Positions 58,701 through 64,000 of a stretch of 64,000 nt of DNA are shown one piece after another. Position 1 is the first letter of the stretch. Every line of letters starts with the position of its first letter. Location: assembly GCF_905171775.1 (NCBI RefSeq), contig NC_053491.1:332609952-332673951 (forward strand), in the 5' to 3' direction. The translations under genes were made by a program, and so were the position numbers. The DNA comes from Rana temporaria (taxonomy: Eukaryota > Chordata > Amphibia > Anura > Ranidae). Under the pieces are notes generated by a model, which worked only from the letters and a program-made list of their open reading frames with translations, did not search any database and was not told the origin of the DNA.

Positions 58701-61146
58701 TGCAGTCCGGCTCCTCTCTCGAGTACACGCACAAAATACACTTTAGGGAAAAAAAAACATAACTGTGACCAATAACTTACCAGGATGATATTTATTCCGG
58801 ATACGCCTGACCCGGTTCATCTGGCGCCTCTTCAGGTCGGACCACTTTTTGAGGATCGCCATGCGAGTGTGTTCTTCGCCTAGTTCCTCAATCAGGGAGC
58901 TTATAACTCCCTGTTTTTCTTGCTGCCTCCGCAGCTCATCGTATCCTGTTTCCAGGAACTTCTGCAAGATGAAGAACAAAGTATATTGTAATACTTTTGT
59001 TGACAGCCTTATGGATATATGACATAAATGTATGCTATTCAACAATTGGAAGCATTCTCGCCTTATTAATCAATGACAGGGGTAACATGACAGATTTTAT
59101 ATACTGCCATTTCCGTCGCCACCTTTTTTACATAAATATAGCAGCCATTATCATTTGCATAATTATGAATATATACTAACTTTTAAACTAGACTAAAATG
59201 CAGTTGAAGATAATGAAATAACAGTGGTCAAAATACTTACACAAATCAGCAACTTTTCCTCAGATACAGTGAAATTACTTCCAACCATCTTGCTCTGCGA
59301 TTGCGTTGCGATCATAAAGTTGGAAACTGGCAAGGGTCCAGGAAATGGTCGCGTGTTGTTCGCGTGTTGATTGCGCTGCTTGGACCGAGATGGGTCCATA
59401 TGGCTTCGGCTGTATGGACCACAGTAACTCTTTTCCCTGTCAGGAGCCTAACGCCCCGGGGGGTCAGAGACGGGACCTTTTCGGAGGACCACTGACGTAT
59501 GCAACCGTCGCAGTTTTTTGTGATGTCACTCTTTAGGTGTGTGCAAATTTTTCCTTGCACCGGGTGGAGTTTTTGGGTTGTGTTTTGCACGCCACAGGCT
59601 TTTCAACAGAAAATAACCAGCTGGAGGCAGAATGGTTGCAAAACACTACGGGTTTGTTACCTAACTCTGGGTTTCAAGACCAGTCCACCTCCAGCTGTTG
59701 CAAAACTACTACTCCCATCAGCCACGGTCTGTCAGTGCATGCTAAGAATTTTACTTTTGCTGCATCTAGGGTGCCACAGTTTAGAGACCCGTGCATAAAG
59801 GCCTGAAAAATGTGGGCCTGCAGAACTTACAATACTAGAAGTGCCAGCATTCCCAGGCATGCTGGAAGTTGTAGTTCTGCAACATCTAAAGGGCAATATG
59901 TATTCGAACGTCCTTGGGCCTTGAGGACACTGAAGTCAGGACGTTCGCATACGTCCTATGTCCAAAAAAATTTTAAATTCATTATGCTAAATAACAAGGA
60001 AAAGTGCCTAAATACACATTTGCCAACCAGGGTGTCTGCAGCTGTCCAGGCATGCTGGGACTTGTAGTTTTGTAAAAGCAGGAGACACATTTTTGGTTAA
60101 ATACTAATATCTGATCATATATACTAACTTTTAAACTAGACTTAAATGCAGTTGAAGATGATGAAATAACAGTGGTCAAAATACTTACACAAATCAGCAA
60201 CTTTTCCTCAGACTTTGAGAAATTGCTTCCCACCATGTTGCTGTAATATTGGGAAACTGGCAAGGCTCCAGGAAATGGTCGCGTGTTGTTCGCGCAATTG
60301 CGCATGCGCGATCGAAAAATCGCAATCGCAATATGTATTTTGGTTAAAATATCATACATATTCGATTTCAGAGTGCTGCTACAGCAGTTTTCGAAATATC
60401 TGCAATAAATTTCGCATTCGCATGTTGCGATATTTCGATAAAATATCAGGAATATTCTGAGCCAATCAGAGCGCTCCTCCAGCATATCTCGAAATTGCGC
60501 AATAAATATCGCATTCGCATGTTGCGATATTTCGATAAAATATCAGGAATATTCTGAGCCAATCAGAGCGCTCCTCCAGCATATCTCGAAATTGCGCAAT
60601 AAATATCGCAATCGCATGTTGCGATATTTCGATAAAATATCACGAATATTCTGAGCCAATCAGAGCGCTCCTCCAGCATATCTCGAAATTGCGCAATAAA
60701 TATCGCATTCGCATGTTGCGATATTTCGATAAAATATCACGAATATTCTGAGCCAATCAGAGCGCTCCTCCAGCATATCTCGAAATTGCGCAATAAATAT
60801 CGCATTCGCATGTTGCGATATTTCGATAAAATATCACGAATATTCTAAGCCAATCAGAGCGCTCCTACCGCAGTTATTAAAAAATCGCAATTATTTTCGC
60901 ATTCGCAATAGCGAAAAATCGCATTCAATTAATTTCGATAAAATATCACGAATATTCGAATTTAGCGAATATATCTCGAATATTCGAATATATATTCGAG
61001 ATATATCGCGAAATCGAATATGGCATATTCTGCTCAACACTAACTATGACCACGGCTGCCCCTGACATGTTGGCACACAGATGTGTTGTCCTGCAAGTGT
61101 TGTTGCTCAGCTCCTCTGTCACGCTGCTGCTGTTGCTGCTCTCCAT
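46456..61146 (-). CDS. Harbinger DDE transposase, first exon split by a hAT insertion
   Basis: The minus-strand coding segments are 61146-61043, then (after the hAT and one duplicate) 47602-46941, then exon 2 at 46841-46456. They total 1,152 nt, or 383 residues plus stop. The 99-bp intron has a GTGAGT donor and CCAG acceptor in phase 1. Catalytic residues of the DDE_Tnp_4 family are present: D181 in VGAIDCSHV, D231 in GATHDSF, E293 in RGVVERTFG. An arginine-rich stretch (residues 42-47) may serve nuclear entry or DNA contact, and a helix-turn-helix (GMSQSTMSRCVHQV) precedes the catalytic core. The hAT sits in codons 32-35. The reading frame is otherwise uninterrupted on both sides. As it stands the gene is disrupted and cannot give the full protein. 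Confidence 0.88.
47611..48100. repeat. hAT left subterminal repeats
   Basis: Palindromes such as GAATATTCGCATTGCGAATATTC lie within the first 40 bp. A block of about 125 bp recurs (about 47752-47880 and 47953-48078: CAGATCACATCCTAG, AAGCATTGCTGGTAT, GGGCCGAGTAGCTGAAGCG). Such arrays in hAT elements commonly serve as transposase binding sites; that role is inferred here. Confidence 0.75.
48120..48194 (+). promoter_or_regulatory. Core promoter of the hAT transposase gene
   Basis: Two CCAAT boxes (48120-48124 and 48161-48165) precede a TATATAA box at 48188-48194, well placed for initiation near 48220. The coding start at 48993 is then about 770 bp downstream. Either the leader is long or an intron is removed; TATCAG at 48982-48987 could be an acceptor. 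Confidence 0.6.
48993..52340 (+). CDS. hAT transposase with BED zinc finger, intact
   Basis: The frame of 1,115 residues is uninterrupted. I chose the ATG at 48993 because it opens an arginine-glycine-rich head (MSGIRGRGSRGRG) after an untranslated-looking A/C-rich leader; an in-frame ATG exists at 48849. Order: disordered head with acidic and Gln-rich parts (QQQQ near residue 260); BED finger at about 293-340 with C310, C313, H334 and H339; Ser/Thr-rich linker; catalytic RNase H-like core with D507 (LTMDGWTS) and D625 (VCDNGSN), followed by the PCLAHVLNLV motif; an acidic Glu/Asp insert near 820-845; and the C-terminal hAT dimerisation region (YWVARL...SSVLSERTFSAAGG) with E1067 in SER. All three acidic residues expected for a hAT enzyme are present. 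It is longer than most hAT transposases because of the disordered head and acidic insert. Function: cut-and-paste transposition of this element in the nucleus. Confidence 0.93.
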   Translation: MSGIRGRGSRGRGVTPSAGSLPARGTSRAPTSGRGSGARGVRLIREFFPSGSRPILPSQAQVVVDYMGHSSATESSVPTHSSTTITPLPVLPPPSPQESSILLFDSDSDRDLLGEAMHQADLQLCPDGQDLFEGMDEEDGIPAGSIPETSLQTGAAVLVQETAAPSQTQAWVRGQRSQARGSMSRGSLRPTHLSPWSDISGGEEGDPSWLPSDASAHYVSDDGEGRHPGETVRQVTTRETIVRVSTGDGSRRCQEEEQQQQQQQQAAPPVRTESQQVQVSVTPSDRRAVLKSPVWNFFTLVADNPTVAICRICKVRVKRGKCLARVGTTALNQHLRINHWALYEEMKRGGGSSATTTSEQGTAAPATSSSVSSRSCPPAPSSRGTGTGSQTSTSTAPSTSVSRTAVRRQASISDAFDRTTPFPPGDRRVRSLNGLLARVIAQHLLPFNIVDSNPFRQMLEQAQPQWRVPSRHFFARTGVPALHQHIVQNVTLSLDHAVSDRVHLTMDGWTSRHGQGRYISFTAHWVSLRGVGEGSSATDLVVPPRGVQGRTAGLPQATVSAAAEPPSKRPRSYSSVGHVRCQAVLQLVSLGDRRHTAEEVLKALQAQVQKWLTPRRLQPGMVVCDNGSNLLAALHAGSLTHVPCLAHVLNLVVQKFLRTYPGLSDIVAKARRIASHFRRSPTATASLSKLQRKYNLPLHRLIVDSVTRWNSTLHMLKRLWEQQRAVREYLMELGTQRASPQLPFIACAQWGQINQVCQVLSSFEQATKMVSSEQIGLNSVLPILFMLERTLDRLLEAGESALVEQEESAMLHRDQGQDQEEEEEEEDDDEEEEEVVAGVVPESGPGQEGEPVLGAPIVRGLGMSEFDQQRLREEESHLIHLASIEESQRAVLFPMAAHMLRCLRRDPRVKTIKTRDDFWMATLLDPRCKGKLEQFIPASRRQHRMEELQAAIVRRLEQATPRPPVVPPHLTQQVAAPSCSRAGDLMEEMRMFFQTERPSTTTSSSSSSHHQRLAHMVADYMASVGASDSMSTDDPMEYWVARLDTCRELAQYALELLSCPPSSVLSERTFSAAGGVVTDKRTRLSTESVDRLTFIKMNESWIGGDFLAPVVGSGR
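52392..53037 (-). mobile_element. Tc1/mariner 3' fragment inside the hAT
   Basis: TA at 52390-52391 precedes CAGTGCTGAATATAAC, the 3' terminal repeat of a Tc1 element lying on the minus strand. Homology to the transposase gene runs to about 53037, where it is cut off against the satellite. The 5' half of the element is missing. Confidence 0.85.
52578..53037 (-). pseudogene. Tc1 transposase C-terminal remnant
   Basis: The last part is open (52578-52760) and encodes VFQHENDPKHTA with the second catalytic aspartate and SPDLNPIENLWRELK with the glutamate. Upstream on the minus strand the homology continues in other frames with breaks. The DNA-binding half and first aspartate are absent, so it is inactive. 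Confidence 0.85.
53038..55850 (+). repeat. Satellite of 152/155-bp units, about 18 copies
   Basis: Unit starts (TCAATACACCTATG) fall at 53191, 53343, 53498, 53650, 53802, 53957, 54109, 54264, 54419, 54571, 54726, 54881, 55033, 55188, 55340 and 55495. Spacings are 152 or 155 bp; the 3-bp difference is one CTG in the internal (CTG)n block. Central units are nearly identical. The outer units (53038, and those after 55495) are diverged, which fits expansion by unequal exchange or slippage in the middle. Short plus-strand frames are artefacts. Confidence 0.96.
55851..56148 (+). mobile_element. Helitron 3' end
   Basis: The segment resembles 57985-58100 (TTTATCCCTTAACTA, GTGAGGGTCGGG, AAAGTCCCATGCAAA, ATGTTCCCACATAACTTCTG). 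It ends with a GC hairpin (ACCGGGCAACGCCGGGT) about 10 bp before CTAG (56145-56148), followed by T. Hairpin plus CTRR terminus is the Helitron signature. No Rep/helicase gene is present. The adjoining satellite may have arisen inside this element. Confidence 0.75.
56323..59315 (-). CDS. Myb/SANT-like coiled-coil protein carried by the hAT, four exons
   Basis: Exons on the minus strand are A 59315-59241, B 58961-58781, C 57393-57145 and D 56489-56323. All three introns are GT-AG (GTAAGT, GTAAGT, GTAAAT donors; TTGCAG, TTATAG, TAACAG acceptors), with phases 0, 1 and 1. Joined they give 672 nt: 223 residues and a stop, without interruption. Residues about 13-84 look like a trihelix Myb/SANT-type DNA-binding domain (FTVSEEKLLICKFLETGYDE, SSLIEELGEEHTR, ILKKWSDLKRRQ). 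Residues about 95-165 are acidic, then Pro/Ser-rich. Residues about 170-223 are a leucine/glutamine-rich coiled coil (LFLMRQNQQLVQQLAKNMDE). The organisation recalls the Harbinger helper protein but the sequence differs from the one at 44775. Introns B-C and C-D hold SINE, Helitron and simple repeats. A role as transposase partner, repressor or captured host gene is possible. No family name is assigned. Confidence 0.75.
56970..57075. repeat. GAGTCG-rich dispersed repeat fragment
   Basis: Short tandem GGAGTCGGAGTCGGGGAGTC units followed by TTTATCTACCGACTCCACAG, a motif seen in dispersed vertebrate repeats. It lies in the third intron of the accessory gene. Confidence 0.6.
57706..58110 (+). mobile_element. 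Helitron 5' end
   Basis: It begins TCTATATATATAAAACTCAA after an A, the characteristic Helitron 5' start, and continues CCAAACGGCTAAAGATATTT and CATGAAACTTGGCACACAGG. The stretch 57985-58100 matches the Helitron 3' region at 55860-55980. No matching CTAG terminus follows in this orientation before the SINE, so the copy is truncated or joined to the SINE. Confidence 0.75.
58245..58745 (+). repeat. tRNA-derived SINE
   Basis: A-box-like TGGCTCAACGCG at 58255 and B-box GGTTCGGATCC at 58308-58318 are spaced as in a tRNA, within a tRNA-like head (58245-58330). It is followed by a unique body (TCTAAAAAGAGAGGCGAAGG, TCCCTTATAGGGAGTCCCTC) and a short A-rich end near 58748. It lies in the second intron of the accessory gene. 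Not a functional tRNA: the anticodon arm is not convincing. Confidence 0.7.
59857..60068 (-). promoter_or_regulatory. Two ZNF143/Staf-like motifs between the first exons
   Basis: The minus strand reads ACTACAACTTCCAGCATGC (59875-59857) and ACTACAAGTCCCAGCATGC (about 60068-60050), each close to the known ACTACAANTCCCAGNATGC motif. They lie 0.55-0.75 kb upstream of exon A and just downstream of the duplicate exon. Confidence 0.5.
60189..60236 (-). CDS. Alternative or duplicate first exon of the accessory gene
   Basis: The right duplicate keeps an open 16-codon start (MVGSNFSKSEEKLLIC) followed by GTAAGT in phase 0, so it could splice to exon B exactly as exon A does. It lacks the nine-residue leader MIATQSQSK and changes T-V to S-K within the domain's first helix. 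It may be an alternative promoter/first exon or a relic. Confidence 0.5.
60411..60895. repeat. hAT right subterminal repeat, five 97-bp units
   Basis: GCATGTTGCG occurs at 60420, 60517, 60614, 60711 and 60808, exactly 97 bp apart. Each unit carries GATATTTCGATAAAATATCA and a CCAAT box in GAGCCAATCAGAGCGCTCC. The same CCAATCAGAG occurs at the left end near 48120. Units are over 95% alike. Confidence 0.95.
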
Positions 61147-61521
61147 CTGACCTGTGCAAGTCCGTTGCAAAGTTACCCCTGCTTTTATGAAGGGTAACTT
61201 TAGATCGGGCTAGCAGCTTACGCGCACCGCGCGTAGCCTACGACGGACAATCGTACGCATGTGAATCGGCATTTCTCCCTCATTTGCATAATTGAATAGC
61301 TAATCAATGGGAACGAAGAATACGCCTAGCCTAAATATGCGCCTAAGTTTCGCCGGCGGAGGACAGTTGCGTTGGACGGGTGAAGCCTAAGTTCACGTGT
61401 ATGTGCTTCTGTGGGTACCACGCATCGATACGACGGCGCACATCTACACTTACGCCGCGTATCTCGAGATACACCGGAGTATCTCTTTGTGAATCTGGCC
61501 CATAGTGTGTATGGGGCTTAA

Positions 61522-61715
61522 AGCGGATGTCCGCTGAAAAAAAAAATATTAAAAGCCAGCAGCTACAAATACTACAGCTGCTGACTTTTAATATTGGCAC
61601 ACTTACCTATCCTGGAGTCCAGCGCCATCCACAGCAGAGGACGAGCGATCGCTCGTCACTCTACTGCCCCCCCCCGCCATCCTCGGTGAGGGAACCAGGA
61701 AGTGAAGCGCTGTGC
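61522..61715. repeat. Truncated palindrome-ended dispersed repeat
   Basis: Starts at TTAAAGCGGATGTCCGC and has a hairpin pairing AATATTAAAAGCCAGCAGCT with AGCTGCTGACTTTTAATATT (61547-61596). It is cut off near 61715. Confidence 0.6.
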
Positions 61716-61917
61716 TCAGGGCCGGCCTTAGGCCTTTAGGCACCCTGTGCGAGAAAGCTTTACAGCGCCCCCTAGTGACCACGCCCCTTGGTAACCGCAC
61801 CCCTTGGTAACCACACCCATTTCTTCAATACCAGCTCCATTTAAAGCCTTCCATTCCGTTAAGTTCCCAACAAAAAGATTACAAGCTATGATAAAAATAC
61901 AACTTTTATTCACAAGG

Positions 61918-62035
61918 TATAATAACGCCACCTATACTGCAAATCACACTCTATAATAACGCCACCTATACTGTATATCACACGGTAAAATAACGCCACA
62001 TATAAAGTAAATCACACGCTATAATAACACTATCT
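61918..62035. repeat. 34-bp tandem repeat, about four copies
   Basis: Copies of TATAATAACGCCACCTATAC followed by an ATCACAC-containing part. Confidence 0.85.
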
Positions 62036-62469
62036 GTAAATTTACTATCAAATATCAAACATAATTACAATAAAGTATTTTTTAACATTTGCATTTACAG
62101 TTCCTTTAAGAAACACCCTATTTAAAAAATAAAATACAAAACAGACATTAAGCAGTACACTGCACTTATAAAAAACGAATTTACTTACAGAAAACAAATC
62201 TGCTGCCTGCTTCTGTGGATTTTTGCCCTCTTTTGTCTTCTCAGTGCGCATGGCATATGAGCTCCCCATAGCAAGGCAAGGACAGCCGCCATACCATCTT
62301 TCCGTCAGAATCCGCCTGTGGCCTGCCAGGTGTACCTAGAGCATTTGGCACCCGGGGCGGATCCTATATCTGCCCCCCCCCCCCGTAAAATGTAAAAACA
62401 CCCCACTGTGCCCCCTGCATCCTTCTATATCTCTGTCACTAATGTGTACCCCCTCTCCACAACTGCACC

Positions 62470-63275
62470 AATGGACCTCTCTACATTACACAGCCCCCTG
62501 CACCTCTGGACCCCTTTACATTACACAGCACCTCTGGGCCCCTTTACATTACACCGCACCCTGCACCTCTGGGCCCCTTTACATTACACAGCACCCTGCA
62601 CCTCTGGGCCCCTTTACATTACACAGCACCCTGCACCTCTGGGCCCCTTTACATTACACAGCACCCTGCACCTCTGGGCCCCTTTACATTACACAGCACC
62701 CTGCACCTCTGGGCCCCTTTACATTACACAGCACCCTGCACCTCTGGGCCCCTTTACATTACACAGCACCCTGCACCTCTGGACCCCTTTACATTACACA
62801 GCACCTTGCACCTCTGGACCCCTTTACATTACACAGCACCTCTGGGCCCCTTTACATTACACAGCACCCTGCACCTCTGGGCCCCTTTACATTACACAGC
62901 ATCCTGCACCTCTGGACACCTTTACACTACACAGCACCTTGCACCACTGGGCCCCTTACATTACACAGCACCCTGCACCTCTGGGCCCCTTACATTACAC
63001 AGCACCCTGCACCTCTGGGCCCCTTACATTACACAGCACACCACAGCTCTGGACCCCTTTACATTACACAGCACCCTGCACCACTGGACCCCTTTACATT
63101 ACACAGCACCCTGCACCACTGGACCCCTTTACATTACACAGCACCCTGCATCTCTGCACCCCTTTACATTACACAGCACCCTGCATCTATGGACCCCTTT
63201 ACATTACACAGCACCCTGCACCACTGGACCCCTTTACATTACACAGCACCCTGCACCCCTTTACATTACACAGCC
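62470..63275 (+). repeat. 35-bp minisatellite, about 23 copies
   Basis: Unit core CCCCTTTACATTACACAGCA plus CCCTGCACCTCTGGG. Since 35 is not a multiple of three, the unit reads open in all three plus-strand frames and yields long low-complexity frames with no biological meaning. Some units are shortened by loss of CCTGCA. Confidence 0.95.
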
Positions 63276-63359
63276 CCAGACACCTGTATGTAACACAGAC
63301 ACCCCCTAACAGTTCTGGACCCCCTGCATGTTACACAGACCCCCGCACAGTGCATACCC

Positions 63360-63750
63360 CCTCCCCCTAAAATACAGATCTCTCCTTACAATACAGAACC
63401 CCCTCTAAAATACAGATTTACCCCTACAATACAGAACCCCCCTACAATAGACCACCCCTACAGTGCAGACCCCCCTACAATAAAGAACCCCCCCCACAAT
63501 ACAGAACCCCCCCTACAATAGACCACCCCTACAGTGCAGACCCCCCTACAATACAGAACACCCCCCTACAATAGACCACCCCTACAATAAAGAACCCCCC
63601 CCCCCCCCCACAATACAGATCAACCCCTAAAGTGCAGACCCCCCCAACAATAAAGAACCCCCCCCACACAATACAGAAAACACCCCCCCCCCCTTTACGA
63701 TACAGATCAACCAATACAATAAAGAACCCCCCCCCCCTAAAATACAGACG
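63360..63750. repeat. Degenerate C-rich tandem repeat
   Basis: Units of about 17-20 bp built on CCCCCCTACAATACAGA and CCTACAATAGACCA, with poly-C runs up to about 14. Confidence 0.85.
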
Positions 63751-64000
63751 ACCCCCCCCCCTTCAGACCTGTAAAGCAAGCAGGCTCAGATAACCTGCTT
63801 GCCGCGTGCTGCACACACAGCACAGTACAGGCAAGGGGGAGGCTGCTTCACCGCTCGGCTGCGTGACTGAGACAGTCACAGGCAGCCGAGACTCAGAGCC
63901 GCGGAGCTGCCGAAGGAGAAGGGGGATCACTGCCGCCAGGTCCCGGGTGTGCCGACGGCTCGCTGGGATGCGCTTGCACGGCACCCCCCCTGCAAAGCCA

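Larger units (their letters stand above)
59176..60300. repeat. Duplicated first-exon segment of the accessory gene
   Basis: Segments 59176-59365 and 60118-60300 are copies of each other. They share CTAACTTTTAAACTAGACT, TGAAATAACAGTGGTCAAAA, the exon A coding part with its GTAAGT donor, and AGGAAATGGTCGCGTGTTGT. They differ by scattered substitutions and a deletion of about 15-20 bp just upstream of the coding start in the right copy. Confidence 0.88.
47611..61042. mobile_element. 13.4-kb hAT transposon with two genes
   Basis: The ends TAGTGTTGCTCA and inverted TGCTCAACACTA (one mismatch pair after TAGTGTTG) are flanked by a perfect 8-bp duplication ACTATGAC (47603-47610 and 61043-61050). TAGTG fits the hAT YARNG rule. 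The left part carries the transposase gene on the plus strand. The right part carries a four-exon Myb/SANT-like gene on the minus strand. Both genes start near the termini and converge. Between the coding ends lie later insertions: a Tc1 fragment, a 152/155-bp satellite with Helitron 3' end, a Helitron 5' end and a SINE. Terminal regions are packed with GAATATTC palindromes. The perfect target duplication and intact frames argue for recent insertion. Confidence 0.93.
44332..61501. mobile_element. Autonomous-type PIF/Harbinger transposon, interrupted by a hAT
   Basis: The ends GGCCCAGATTCAC and GTGAATCTGGCCC are inverted copies, flanked by ATA at 44329-44331 and 61502-61504. Subtracting the 13.4-kb hAT and one 8-bp duplication leaves about 3.7 kb, the usual size for Harbingers. 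It encodes a Myb/SANT-like protein (plus strand) and a DDE transposase (minus strand), convergently arranged with a gap of about 310 bp between stops. Subterminal GCGCATGC and GCGTA-rich blocks are shared with the window's non-autonomous copies, which it may have mobilised. Confidence 0.9.
43326..61518. mobile_element. Outermost TAA-flanked MITE, split by two Harbinger insertions
   Basis: The ends AGCCCCATACACACT (43326-43340) and AGTGTGTATGGGGCT (61504-61518) are perfect inverted copies, flanked by TAA (43323-43325 and 61519-61521). With the two inserted elements removed, the remaining pieces form a roughly 190-bp MITE. Its arms continue in inverted agreement through TATCAGTTTTCCTGCAGG and TTTTTCTCTTCGGGTTTA (44176-44215 and 44291-44331). 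Only its terminal and central parts belong to the MITE; the interior span is inserted DNA. Confidence 0.88.
61716..64000. mobile_element. Large hAT-like repeat, right end outside the window
   Basis: A terminus-like CAGGGCCGGCCTTAGG at 61716 fits YARNG. The body contains tandem arrays (34-bp units at 61918-62035; 35-bp units at 62470-63270; C-rich units at 63360-63750) and a GC-rich end resembling dispersed frog repeats. No transposase is seen. Long frames here are repeat artefacts. Confidence 0.45.

Noticed and set aside
62408..63370. Plus-strand frames of 320 and 283 codons with LHYTAPCTSGP-type repeats
   Set aside because: The 35-bp minisatellite has no stop in any plus-strand frame, so these are automatic.

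Overview
This looks like vertebrate nuclear DNA from a frog, most likely a ranid. That placement is my inference from recognisable repeat families: Harbinger, hAT, Tc1 and TTAA-type MITEs, a V-SINE-like element, and L2/CR1 and L1 tails. It is not from any search. Only one host coding exon is evident: the first coding exon of camk2a (CaMKII alpha) on the minus strand at 40003-40064, ending in a GTAAGT donor. On that reading positions 1-40002 are camk2a intron 1 (or more of the gene's interior), and 40065-64000 is its promoter and upstream intergenic DNA. No second camk2a exon was recognised.

Left part (1-40 kb, inferred intron). It holds a 1.6-kb Tc1/mariner element with a broken transposase (877-2479), several 0.7-1.2-kb non-autonomous Harbinger elements with GGCCNGATTC-like termini (6.3, 11.5, 14.7, 17.3 and 37.1 kb), short TTA/TAA-flanked MITEs, TTAA-flanked palindromic elements, hAT MITEs, LINE 3' ends and minisatellites. 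The stretch near 32.0-33.1 kb is unusually free of recognisable repeats and is a candidate conserved noncoding element.

Promoter side (40-41 kb). Upstream of camk2a exon 1 lie a TATA-like motif, an E-box and two perfect-spacing RFX X-box palindromes with two half sites.

Right part (43.3-61.5 kb). This is a nested stack. A short TAA-flanked MITE (ends 43326 and 61518) was hit by two Harbinger elements at mirror-image positions of its two arms. The right one (44332-61501) is an autonomous-type Harbinger with an intact two-exon Myb/SANT-like gene and an intact-frame DDE transposase (D181, D231, E293). Its transposase first exon is interrupted by a 13.4-kb hAT element (47611-61042) with a perfect 8-bp target duplication. 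The hAT carries an intact 1,115-aa BED-finger transposase on the plus strand. On the minus strand it carries a convergent, apparently intact four-exon gene for a 223-aa protein with a Myb/SANT-like fold and a C-terminal coiled coil. That second gene is the most interesting object here: hAT elements normally carry transposase alone, and a Myb-like helper is a Harbinger trait. The hAT also holds a Tc1 fragment, a 2.8-kb satellite of 152/155-bp units joined to a Helitron 3' end, a separate Helitron 5' end and a tRNA-like SINE.

The last 2.3 kb (61.7-64.0 kb) is a further large repeat with 34-bp and 35-bp minisatellites that runs out of the window.
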